A DNA stretch of 64,000 bases from Lolium rigidum. Its lineage: Eukaryota > Streptophyta > Magnoliopsida > Poales > Poaceae. Made by a program: the position numbers and the translations under genes. Below are positions 22,443 through 33,981 of this stretch, one piece after another. How positions within the stretch are numbered: position 1 is the first letter of the stretch; each line of letters starts with the position of its first letter. The stretch is from contig NC_061510.1 of assembly GCF_022539505.1 (NCBI RefSeq), positions 401,804,249-401,868,248 on the forward strand, written 5' to 3'. The notes under the pieces were generated by a model. It searched no databases and was not told the DNA's origin. It was given only the letters and a program-made list of their open reading frames with translations.

Positions 22443-24175
22443 TGAAGGGTTCGTAGCATAGAAAACAAAAAAATTCTACTGCAAGAACGAGCAAAACCAA
22501 GATTCAATCTAGGAAAAAGCCAAGATCTAATCTACTAGATTAAAGCAACGAGATCAGATCTATACATTTGCAGATCGCCAAGTGGAAATGAGATTAAATC
22601 TCGTGGATGATGTAGTCGTTCACTTGCCGATCCCAAGATCGCGATTGTGATCCCTCCGATGCTGCAATTGAGCATCACCTAGGTACTCGGCCACACATAT
22701 AACTCGATGTAGAGACCTCCTCCTTTTTCTAGCAAGTGGGGAGATGTGGTACATGAGATCAAGTCCAGCAGCATGACGACGTGGTGGTAGTGAAGAATGT
22801 CCGTGCACAAAACTTCACATATTTACGTTGGGTGGAAGAAAGTAAGCAAATAGAGAAGCGAAGAGAGCAACTGGCAGCGGCCAAATCAGAATGGCCTGGA
22901 TTGCCCCTGGCATCCTGTTATAGACGCGTAGGCCGTGCGTAGCAACCCAGACTTGTCTTGGGCGATTGGCAAGGCAGCAAGGCACGATCGGTGTGATCGA
23001 TCGGCCAAGGTGCCATGCAACGATTGCTGCATTTGCGTTTACTGACCTTGGGCGTGCTTCCGGCCGACCTAGATGGCCGGTCCTTGCCCTCCCTATTTTT
23101 CCTTTTCTTTTGCTTTTTTCCTTTCATAGTTTGATAAATATGGGCTTCTTAGTTGACCCATTAGCAAATACCTCTTGGGATACTTTTAGGCTCACATTTA
23201 TTTATACTAAATAAATATATATTAATAATTAATAATTCAATTAGTTAATAGATTTTTAATACTCTTCCCAGAGCAATTATGTAACTCTCCAAAACAATTT
23301 ATTTAATCCCAAAACTACCCCAAGCAACATCGAAACCTAAAGTGTGTAACCCTACGGTTCGAGAATGTGCAGACATGACCGAGACTCGTCTCCAATCAAT
23401 TATTATCAGCGGCATATGGAGATCCGTAATGACTCCTACATATTCAAAGATAACTATATGATCGAATGAACCATATACATTCGTTACCAGTTCTTTTTGT
23501 CCCGCGATACTTTACTTATCCGAGATTCGATCATCGGTATCTTCATACCTAATTCAATCTCATTACTGATAAGTACTCTTTACTCGTTCCATGTTATGAT
23601 ATCCCTAGTAACATAGTCACATGCTTGAATCTAATTAGATACCATCCCACCAAGAGGGCCTAGAGTAAATCTCTCCATCATTTGGATGGAAAAATCCCAT
23701 GTTTGATCTATGAGCTTCAACTCTCACTTTCAGAATACCCATTGCCACCTTTATATCCACCCAATTATGAAGTGATGTTTGATGCCGTCAAAGAATTCTT
23801 TCGGTGTTAGTGATACACGATCTCATGGTCCAAGAATTAGGTTACTATGCATTTGAGAGCTACAACACAACAAACTTAACGACTTGATCTTATTGCTGTG
23901 CTTACTATGGGTGGGTGTTCATCCTATCATTCTCGTAATGACATGATCTTGTTACTAACAAAATCTATTGTTCATGACCAGGAGATCTTGATCATCAATT
24001 AATCAACAAGCTAGTTAAACAAGAGGCTCACTAGGGACTCCGGTTTATTTACAAAACACACATGTATTAATGTTTCTAGTTAATTCCATTATAGCATGAG
24101 ATATAAACATTTATCAAAAACACAAAAATATAATAATAACCACTTTATTATTGCCACTTGGGTATATCTTGAACA
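22443..24175 (-). repeat. Copia LTR (BARE/Angela-like), complete, unit B
   Basis: Complete minus-strand LTR of about 1733 bp, close to the usual 1.7-1.8 kb of BARE/Angela LTRs. On the minus strand it starts TGTTCAAG at 24175 and ends ACCCTTCA at 22443, immediately before a tRNA-Met-type primer site. The next copy lies one unit away in the same orientation, so unequal exchange between LTRs is a simple route to the tandem array. Confidence 0.78.
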
Positions 24176-24329
24176 CATTGGTCCAATTCTTTGCATCGGA
24201 CTTGACAAATCCTTTGAGAGCTTCATCTAGATTTGAAGTTTGGGCGAGAATCGCCATTATCTTCACTTTCCACAAAGAAAATCTTGTGGTGTAGTCCATG
24301 TGTGATAGGTCAAACTTCAAGGAAGACAT
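24176..24329 (-). pseudogene. Copia gag N-terminal fragment, unit B
   Basis: Same fragment as in unit A: ATG at 24329, about 51 codons, then fused to the LTR start at 24175. The upstream primer-site-like sequence is at 24356-24368. Reading is open with only substitutions relative to unit A. Confidence 0.7.
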
Positions 24330-24898
24330 TTCGAAAACCCTAGATTGAAAACATGGGCTTTGATACCACTAGTTAAAAATGCGGCAGTCAAATAACAAAG
24401 AACAAAAAGGAAATTACAACGGAGACACAAGATGGCGCTAGCCAGCAAAAGTTCACTAAATCGGGGAGTGTTTACAAACGCCGTGGATTATCTTATATTC
24501 TGATAAACCATAGCCGGTGGCTTACAAGAGGTATATGTAAATGATGAAAATGATCCTTACGTACCCACCCACCAGCATGCCCGCAGGGCACAACGTATGG
24601 TCTAACTTCATACTACGCTATGCTTCGGCCAAGGCCTACCCGGTGAAGAGCCTCGCTCATTTCGTCAGAAGTTATCCTATCTTTTGTATGAATTTGGATC
24701 ACAACATAACAAACTCCATACTGAGACCAATTCCATCTTGTAGCATGAACTTCGACCATCTCCTGAACAACACAGAAAACACTTGCTGGCGCAAAACAAC
24801 CATATGGGATAAATAGTTATACCAACCAAGCTCGATCAAAGATCAAAACATGCTCTGCTCGTCATTTAGCATCCCTTTTATATGAACTAGATAACACC

Positions 24899-25395
24899 CC
24901 GCGCGTTGATGCGGAAACACATGTTGCATTTAGTAAACATTAACTAAGATATTAAAACTTGTTTTTACAAATACATGTCACAATGCATTTTTCAAGAAAA
25001 TAAATAAAATATGACCCTTCAATCCGTCATACGAATATACAGAAACATTATTTGTCAATTCCATACAAAATGTTTTACGTAGTTCCCAAGTACAAAAAAA
25101 ATATTTCATGTATATGCAAAGTCTTCTCGCTGAAATGTAAACTTAGGGTTCCGTGCGTTGCTGCGGAAACACATATTACATTCAGTAAACATTAATCATG
25201 ATATTAAAACTTGTTTTTACAAATAAATTTCACAATGCATTTTTAAAGAAAATAAATAAAATATGACCCTTCAATCCTTCATACGAATATACAGACATTA
25301 TTTGTCAATTCCATACAAAATGTTTTACGTAGTTCCCAAGTACATACAAAATATTTCATGTATATGCAAAGTCTTCTCGCTGAAATGTAAACTTT
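24899..25395. repeat. Duplicated 3' terminal segment of the Helitron
   Basis: Two direct copies of about 247 bp (24899-25145 and 25151-25395, period 252) that both contain the hairpin-forming GCGTTG-TGCGG sequence at the Helitron's 3' side. On the minus strand the internal copy ends CGCACGGAACCCTAA, itself a CTRR-type end. Confidence 0.85.
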
Positions 25396-25469
25396 ACTCT
25401 CTACTTCCAGCCAGAATGCTCCACGGACCTTAGATTCATATAATTTTTTCGCAGAATAAAATACATATA

Positions 25470-25725
25470 CAGTATAATATATCGATGCAATTGGTTAAAA
25501 GAAAAATAGATAGTTGTTGACAAATGCACTGTCAGTATATCTTAGGACTGACATTTCTCCTAGATTGTATATACTTATTGATCGGAAGGACATCCCATGG
25601 AAAACGTGGATGGCAGATGACAATACGAAGCTTGAGAACTTGAGAACTACCGAATATTTAATGTGATGTCATACAATCTAGGAGAAATAGATAAAATTGC
25701 ATCGATATATTATACTGTATATACC
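25470..25725. repeat. Inverted repeat inside the Helitron
   Basis: CAGTATAATATATCGATGCA near 25474 recurs as its reverse complement near 25697, and CTCCTAGATTGTAT near 25558 as its reverse complement near 25671. Possibly a nested, rearranged foldback MITE. Confidence 0.55.
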
Positions 25726-27023
25726 AAGGACGATCTACTGTTGCAAGAATCCCTGGTAACATACATCAGCCTCCGATAAACGTATAGTTCAGTCGGATGT
25801 CCCTGCATCACGTTTTTTGGAAGCCATATAAAAGTATTTGTAATTCTATGAAATGCAACATATTTGTGTCACCGAAGAGATACCTTTGCCATTTTCTCTC
25901 TCCAATGAGCAATTAGCTGATGCCAAATACAATGCATTTGCAGCTTCCTTCTAAGTGTTAACATGTTGTAGATACAGAACAAATCAAGCCAGTATGTACA
26001 ATAAAAAATCAAATGAATATGATGAGAATATAAAAATGGCGTTCCATACTATCTGATATAAAGCACTACGCATACTGCGAGATATATAAAGCTATAGTCT
26101 CAAACTACATATTCAGCTACAGGCGTAGTGTTCCTGAAATTCTTCGGCAGTCGAACAGGCTGGGACAACAACGTACCTCATATGGGGACACAATGTAAAA
26201 TCGAAAATTCTCTAATCATACAAACCATGGTAGGAAGAGGCACTCATAAGGATAAAATGTTGCAAACAGATCAAATCACACTACTTGAGAAAATATCCTT
26301 TGTGTTGGGAGACTATGAATGGTACTGATTCTTTCCCTAATGGAGCACGGGGGCTGTCCACTGAACGAACGAATTTTCACTTCTCAGATTTAGGATGCAA
26401 CTCCTTGGCAGTCGCAACCTTTTCTTTACTTCTATATGCAAAGAGTCTGATTGAAACAACAGAGGAACATATGAGCAGTGAAATCAAAAAATACAGTACG
26501 TACAACTTGCAATGAACTGAACAAAACAACTGCCCAAACCAAGGAAACAATGTAGAGGAATCTGATCGGTGCTATTGTCTATTTAGATCCAATCAGGCAA
26601 TCACTACTCGGTTGAGACATTCGGCCGAATAGTTGATAGGCCTTCAGTGGTACATATCTGGTACATATCTGAGGGTATCACCTGTCATTGAGCTGGTAGA
26701 CCATTCGTCGCCAGATCGTGAACATGGGAATACTAAAAATAAAACCAAAGGCGTAATTCCGAGTAGGAACATGGTGCCTATAGAAGGGAGCTTGTCCCCA
26801 ATTGTAGGAGCAAGAATCCCCTATGCTTCTCTGTAGCAAAGGAAGTGCCAAAAATCTTTACCGGCAAATCATGGAGCACGATGGAGCTGACATGGATCTG
26901 TCAAAATCAAGAAAACTGCTCAGGGATAGGAAAGGGAAGAGAAGGTTGAAAACGGGCAAGGGTCGCCTACTAGACTGAAGACCAGGCGCCCTCGTTGGCA
27001 ACTTAAGCACTTAAGCAGGAAGC

Positions 27024-27125
27024 ACAATGGATGGCGATGAGAGTCGAAACAGGTCTTTAAAAGAGAGTGCGGTAACAATGGATGGCGATGAGAGTCGAAA
27101 CAGGTCTTTAAAAGAGAGTGCGGTG
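27024..27125. repeat. 51 bp tandem duplication inside the Helitron
   Basis: ACAATGGATGGCGATGAGAG and the following 31 bases are repeated head to tail (27024 and 27075). Confidence 0.85.
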
Positions 27126-27522
27126 ACGGATCAATTGCCTCCATCAATTTCTTTTGTAATTAAGGCGTAATGGAGATTGATGACTGTTCGATGCTTCTTT
27201 CCGTTTCTTCTGAGTTTTTCCGTGGAAGCGAACAGGCAGCGTAGCTGTGAAGATGAACATCCGGCACGGAAGACGAATGACGTTGGGTTGTAGGATAAAG
27301 GCCCAGTAGGAGTATACGGGTACTTGGGCTGGTAAATTGATCCGTGAAAATGGGCCATACGTAGGAAGGAAAATATGAGCGCAACCAAACATGGGCAGCT
27401 GCTCGATCGCGCAAGCGTGCACACGGAAAACAGGGTGACGTGGAGCGAGGAGAAGCTAGGAAAATCAGTTAGTGGGGGTTTCCTATTTAGAGATAGAAGA
27501 TTTGGATTACAACATAACAGTA

Positions 27523-27904
27523 TGATCTCAGGGACACTAATGAAGGAATCATTGTTGTTGCTTGCCATTTCCTGAAGTCGTTCGTCAGTCCCCTCGAAGT
27601 AGAACTGCAGGCATGCAAGGAAGGCCTAGAGATGACCTTAGAGCATTTAGACAAGCCTATCATTTTGGAGACCAACTGCCCTAGTGGCGTCAGCAAAATG
27701 CTCAATGACGAAAGTAATAACCATTGCTAGCTTGCGGTTTTAGTTAATGAAGTTAAGAAGGTTAGGCATGTTAGCAGGGAGATGAATGGTATCAGTCACA
27801 CCTTAGCAAAGTTGGGTTACACGTCTCAGCGTACCAAGGTTTGGTTCCACCACAGAGACATCATTAGAATGGCTTGTATTAAGGATGATACTCTGATGCC
27901 ATAA
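27523..27904 (+). pseudogene. RNase H-like (RVT_3 type) domain remnant, unit B
   Basis: Same remnant as in unit A, beginning 22 bp after the Helitron edge at 27500. It shares the internal TAG after NNHC and the ETN substitution. About ten codons between VNEVK and VRHVS are deleted in frame, and the terminal stop is at 27902-27904. Confidence 0.63.
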
Positions 27905-28288
27905 TTAATAAAAAATTATTTCGCAAAAATCTATACATGTGCAAATAGGTTCATAAGAGCTTAGCAAGCAAGACATTGCTGGATTGATTTAGTTTCTTTT
28001 GCCATGATGTATCAAAGTTGCGACATTTGAGATATTCTCTTAGCATAAAAACCAAGATCCGAATTTTATACTTATGTGAACTTAGCCAACACAAAACATG
28101 AGAAGTACCTCAATAATGATGGGCATGTTCTAAAGTCATCTGATTAGAAATAATAGTTTTCAACACAAAATAGGGTAAGGACATGAAGCTGGATTTGCTA
28201 CTCTATTGCACGCATTGCACAATTTTTTTCTCTTCTCCTTAATAAAAGTTCGGCAATTGGCCCTCCGAACATCAGGATGGTGACCTAC

Positions 28289-28377
28289 CTGACGATATCT
28301 GCTCGCTGACGCCATGAATGTATGAATACTGTTGTTCTCTTGGACCACTTGCGCATCATTCAAAACTACTCTACCTG
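28289..28377 (-). pseudogene. Exon-like block, module I, unit B
   Basis: Same 89 bp block with both splice-like edges and the LNDAQVVQENNSIHTF frame intact, as in unit A. Confidence 0.4.
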
Positions 28378-28956
28378 CTGCAATAATAAACATGAAATAT
28401 ATATGACCCAATAAAATGTATTTGACATATATATATTATTTTACCTATATATATATATACTTAAGGATATTTGATAGTCAAGATAAAAAAAAAGCCGATG
28501 AAAACTAGTCAAATGCAGATACTTGCATCATAGACACATGCATGCAAAATATACACGCTTGTATGCACACATGTATTGAGGATTTCTAGTGGTAAAGGTT
28601 TATTTAACACCCATACAAATCAACTCCATCGTATACACAAACTAAAAAGTGATGTCTTGTTGGCTTAATTTATGTAACATTTTGAAAACCACCTCCAAAA
28701 TTTTAAAACCAACACCATATTTGTTGTTCAAATTAATAGGGCAGTTACTTCAGTGACAGCAACCTTGGATGCTTTTTTCTTCAATCTGGTGACACAGGGC
28801 CATGTTAACACTTTTTTATGTATCATAAATATATATTTTGGATCCATTTTATACAAGTAAGTCCAGACTTTTCTCTCAAATATATGCTCTATTTGCAAAA
28901 CAATATCACAAATGTTAAACAATATAATTAGAGGAAAAATTAAAGATAAATTATAT

Positions 28957-29056
28957 NNNNNNNNNNNNNNNNNNNNNNNNNNNNNNNNNNNNNNNNNNNN
29001 NNNNNNNNNNNNNNNNNNNNNNNNNNNNNNNNNNNNNNNNNNNNNNNNNNNNNNNN
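28957..29056. other. Assembly gap (100 N), unit B
   Basis: Exactly 100 N starting after TTATAT, the same base as the unit A gap. Sequence resumes at the equivalent of 42838 in unit C, so about 0.34 kb of the unit is unsequenced or deleted here. Confidence 0.98.
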
Positions 29057-29261
29057 TAAGGTGTTGATGTTGCCGCCTTCCCCTCCCTCTTATATAGTAG
29101 AGAGAAGGCCTAAGGGCTATGAGAGATATTCACCCATCCAAGTTCGATGGACCTGGTTCCCTCGACATGTATTCATCGCTCAAGCAAGACGATGATGAGG
29201 GAAGCCATTTCTCATATGGCTTATATATAAAAGTATACAATTCTTCTCCGCACATGTCACG

Positions 29262-29528
29262 ATGGAGGGGCATAGTTGGATTGACTTGTTAGGGATGCAA
29301 CTTCACCCCATCTTGGCATTGTTACCCTTGATGACACCGAGCAGTTGTTTGACTTGGTGTTCTGCCAGATCCGTTGATCTTGAGAGATTAGTAGGTATAA
29401 ATTTCATCCCTCGCGGAGATGACCATGTTGTAGATATTTTATCCCCGTGTACCGCCATCACATCGGTGTGCTCTCCATCGCCATTGTGGAGCACGCGAGG
29501 CTTGCACATTAGTAGGCTGGCCCTGTAG
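29262..29528 (+). other. Conserved 88-codon open frame, module I, unit B
   Basis: Unit B counterpart of 4112-4378, same length and open. The start codon is about 200 bp after the N gap. Function is not recognised. Confidence 0.2.
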
Positions 29529-30809
29529 TCTCAACGATCATCTCATAAAAGTTGTTCTGATGCAGGTTATACTGATGGAATTAGGTAGGTCTCACTGTGA
29601 TTCAATGGTGATGTGTTTAGAGGTATTCAAGGCCAGATGCAAGAGGTACACATGGGGCTCGTCCATGGAATACACACCACAGTGGCAAGTGACCCATCGC
29701 TTGCAACATGCCAAAAAATGATGCCCAAGTTTGAGCATTAAGGTTTGATATTGGTGCTTTTTCAGATCTTCACATGCTCAGAGCATATATTTCAACTTAC
29801 CTGGCGCAAGCCATGGTTATGATAGAGAATGTTTTGGGACCTAGATGGGACTACATGTTTCATTCTTTAGATTCCATTTCGCATTTATCTAATTTTGTTT
29901 CTATGGATATGTCCAGAGAGTTCCACATGTTATACACACTTTGATCTTCGGAGGAGCAGGTGTGTGCCCTAAAAAAATTCTAAATCGCATTTACAACAAC
30001 TGTAACCATACTAATCCTCTTAAAATTACTTGAAACAATGCAGACAATATCCAGGCTAACAATATAATAAGTACAAGAGTGTGGTAGATAGATAAAAAAC
30101 AAATAATCTGAATAGAAAATATTATTTCCATGGATTGTGTCCGTGGGAAAGCTTGTCCCCATACGTTTGTATTCTAATAGTGAATGCAGGATGCCCCTAG
30201 CAAAAATTAAGCCGGAATTAACAATTCCAGAATTGACAGAAATATCTCACTTATTGTGAAATAATAGATGTGAAAGGTATGCAACATATTCTCCATGCCT
30301 TTGGTTGATAGAAGATGAATAGATTGAATATTTTAGGTGGTAATAGGGTGTAATCATGAAATTTCAAACCAGATCAGCTTATAACCAAATCTGGTTATCT
30401 CTTATAGTATAGTCTACTGATTTATAACTTTTTTCAAAGATACAAGAAATCTTGGCTTTCGATGTATTTAGTTATATGGAAGCCGTTAAAATGATGAAAA
30501 ATGTGGGTCACTATAAGAGCAACATATTCCATTTGTTCCAAAATAACATATAAGGCGGTTCCTTAAGACATGTCTTCAACCAATAGTTACTCTATTGTAT
30601 GTGGTGTGTGATGCATTAGATACATGTAGGGTTTATTCCCCGCAAAATAACAGTAGCTATAGTGATTACAAAAGACCAATAAACTTTAAAAAAATAATTA
30701 ATCAACTAATCTGTCTCTCTCTCTAGTGACATATCAAGCTAGTGATTAAGCATTCATGGACATGGGAAACATTCATCATCATTAACCAGATAGTAGGAGT
30801 ACATATCTT

Positions 30810-31612
30810 CTAAGAAGAAATTATACTTGTTGTATAGAAGGAGTAGTAGGGATACACACGGGAGAGGCGCTGATCAGTTTCAAGGACCCGCTGATGGTGC
30901 CCTGACTCCAAGTTTATGATGAACACACACAACAACTCTGCATGTAAGAAAATGGAGTTCAAGTCCTAGGAGAACACGACAACCCGCGGTCCCATCGAGG
31001 CGTCTAGGCCATTCTCATCATCGGAGTCAGAGTACCCTGTGTGCCCTAACTGAAAATACAGAAGCCCATCGCCACCATGCTCATACTCATCAGGCTCATC
31101 CGAATCCTCATCATCACCATTCTCATGGAATGGAAGGAGTTCCTAGAGCGTAACGACAACACGGTCAGTCCAAGCAATAGCTTCCCACTAGGATAACACG
31201 ACGTACGGAGCCACCGATCACGCCGGCCAAACTTAGCCCAACATGCATGACGCGAGAACAAAGCCCCTGCCGCGTATACCCACCGGCATATTTGTGAGTA
31301 TCAGCTCTTGCATCTCCACGTCAATTCATTCTAGGACCGCGTCCTCCGCCTGGGTATTCCAGAACACGACATCATCGTTCCTGGAGATGGCGCTCAGTTT
31401 CCAGTTGAAGTAGTTTCCGACGCAGATAGTGTCCACCACGCTGCCTCCCGAGCTTCCAGTCTTGGAGTTGTACACACACGAAAGTCTACACGGGCACCAT
31501 GGACGAGTGCCATCCGCTAGGAGGCACGCCATTGTACGCGAAGACGACGTGGAACGGCAAAGAATGGAAGTCGCCCGTTGGGTTGGTCGGCGCCACAGAT
31601 CCACGTGTTATA
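30810..31612 (-). pseudogene. F-box-type protein pseudogene, unit B
   Basis: Unit B counterpart of 5662-6460, with the same order of blocks, the same frame change and the same two TAG stops. The first block reads ICVGNYFNWKLSAISRNDD. The MITE present just beyond it in unit A is absent here. Confidence 0.45.
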
Positions 31613-33633
31613 CACACTTTGATCTTCGGATGAGCAGGTATGTGCCCTAAAAAATATAAAACCCATTTACAACAAATATATCCATATATAAAAGTACTTC
31701 ACAATATCCATGCTAACAATACAATAAGTACAATAGTGAGGTAGGTAGGTAAAAAGTGTGAATAGAAAATATTATTTCTAATAGTGAATAGAAGATGCCC
31801 CTAGCAGAAGTTCAGCGGGAATTAATAGTTCCAGAATTGACATAAATATATCACTTAACATATTTGTGTAGGTAACATTACACAATGCAATGATGTTTTT
31901 CTATACGAAGTGTTTGAAGTTCACTTGATGCTGCGGGTATTCCCCAGAACTTTTAGAGACCACATGTAGCAAAAACATAGAGGATTACATACCCAATCAC
32001 TAAATGAGAAATACTATTACAAGCACACACCACTATGCAATAGATCAGAGTTTATAATCTCAAGCAATGTTTTCCTCTATCGAATCACCCAAGCTGATCT
32101 TTCCACCTAACAAATAACCACTCTCATTAGTCTGATTAAAATCATATATATAACACACTGGTGTAAAGTATTATCACTAATAAAACAGTAAGCATCAATA
32201 ACAAATGCCACAAGTAGTGTATTCCCAATATTTAGTTCAACTAGTTAAATGTATTTTGTTATTCCATTTGTACATTAAAAAGAGAGAGCAAAGTAACTTC
32301 TTACTCTACTTTTGGGCCGCGATCCTTTTTTCTTGCTCTTTTTTATGGTTGCAATCTAAGAATGAAATTTTGGTCCATATCAAGTACACAAGTCTTTTGG
32401 GCATGCAAATTGTTGAACAGAGATATTAATTCCATAATGATATGTAGTTGCTAGAGGTATGATAGCTAAGATACCATCACATGAAATTTATCTCCAAGAA
32501 TGTTTACCATTCATAATTCATGCAACCATTTTGTTAGGATAATGACTGAAGCACACTAGCGTCCATATATTATACAATAAACTCTTTGTAACTCTATATA
32601 CAGAGGTACCCTTAACATATATTATAGAAAATGTATTACTGGCCAAAATAAAATATGTAGTAAAATTACTAATTTCAAGCATGAGAGACAAGCTATCCTT
32701 AGATATAATTAGGCTGCAAGAGAACATTAAGAAAATGTGCATATGACAACTGGTTATCACATTTTCACTCACAAAACTACTCAGCCCATCCATCACTACT
32801 TTTCACCTCGAGCACATTGTTTTCTCCACATACGCGAAATAAAAGTGAAGCAAAGGGTTGAGACGCATTGAAAACAAAAAGAATGTAAAAAAGGTATTAA
32901 ACCATTTCTTTAATTCATTTGCGCAACATGATGAACTATTTGGCATTATTACCGTCACCGTATATGAAAACACATATGGTATAAAAAACATCCCCAAAAC
33001 ACAAGAAACTGATAGGGCCAATTATCGTACATAATGGCGTATACAATCTAAATTTGACAACAAATTTTTCATATATGGATCAACACACCAACTTTCCATT
33101 TTGCATAATAGAATGTACTATTGGGCAACAAAAATCTTAGTTGGCCAACTTATTACTAGCTGAGCCAATTAATCTCCTTCGATTCACAAACCACAGCCGT
33201 GCCACTACAATCTTTGTAGGGTGACTTTCATTACTGTATTAAATCAACAATAGCAACATAATCAATAAAATAGTTGACTTGCTGACCGGATCGAATTGTA
33301 TTGGTCCACTTGTACATCATTTAGAAGGGCCTTACCAGCTACATAATAAACATGCAATATACAAGACCCAAATGAAATGTATTCAATATATATACTTAAG
33401 GATCGATGAATATATACATGATGTGATGCTCAGCTATAAAGAAAAAAGAAGATGAGGAAAACAAGACAAATGCTGATACCTGTATAGACAATTAGAAAAC
33501 ATATACTGTTGTATGCACCAATGATCAGTTTCAGTGGCGAAGGTTTATTTCAAACCTAAACAATCGAATCCTACATATATATAGAATCAACCAAGAACAA
33601 TTTTTTTGATGCAGCTTCTATGGATGGTGATCT

Positions 33634-33981
33634 ATGGCTTGTTCAGAGTTAGCCAAGCCAACATATGAGGGATTACAGGGCTTGTCCCCGACAACCATGC
33701 CACAACGACAACTATTTGATAGCTGGTGTAAGACACACATGTGTCCAAGCTACACTAGTTACGGCGTTGGTTCTTATTCAGATCTTGTTATGTTCGGACC
33801 CTATCTTCCACCTCACCGGTGGTGGCAGCCGACGGTGCTGATGGTGATGGAGAGGGGATATTTTAGGACATGGAAGGGGTTCTGGAGGTTCTATTTTGCA
33901 TTTATATATGTATGGGAATCTCTTCATCTAGATCGTTCCCAAGGGAACACATTATACATGCATGCTTTGATCTTGAAATGA
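33634..33981 (+). other. Conserved 115-codon open frame, module III, unit B
   Basis: Unit B counterpart of 9315-9662, open at identical length with a few substitutions (for example FDSWCKTHMC). Not recognised. Confidence 0.2.

Larger units (their letters stand above)
1..22855. repeat. Tandem unit A of a three-copy segmental array
   Basis: First and largest copy of the repeated unit; its left edge lies outside the window, part-way through the copia LTR. Position 1 corresponds to about 22856 in unit B and 38989 in unit C, and homologous blocks follow in the same order and orientation. After removing the gypsy insertion at 10307-18460 with its duplicated 5 bp and the MITE dimer at 6899-7678, the unit is about 13.9 kb. 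By eye it is roughly 95-97% identical to the other copies. In several places B and C share bases that differ from A, suggesting that A is the outgroup. Confidence 0.9.
24887..27500 (-). mobile_element. Non-autonomous Helitron (2614 bp) in unit B
   Basis: On the minus strand it starts TCTTCTATCTCTAAATAGGA at 27500 and ends ...ACGCGCGGGGTGTTATCTAG at 24887, a CTRR end preceded by a short GC hairpin (CCGC...GCGG). It sits between A and T (host AAA|TTC), and the uninterrupted site TATATGAATTTGGATTAC occurs in units A and C with no target duplication. These are Helitron hallmarks. No Rep/helicase frame is present. A minus-strand block near 26830-26680 followed by one at 26446-26377 has splice-like edges and open frames with a hydrophobic stretch, which may be captured host exons; the protein is not recognised. 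Confidence 0.88.

Noticed and set aside
27131..27568. 145-codon minus-strand frame at the Helitron right end
   Set aside because: It crosses the Helitron boundary at 27500 into unit sequence and has no recognisable content.
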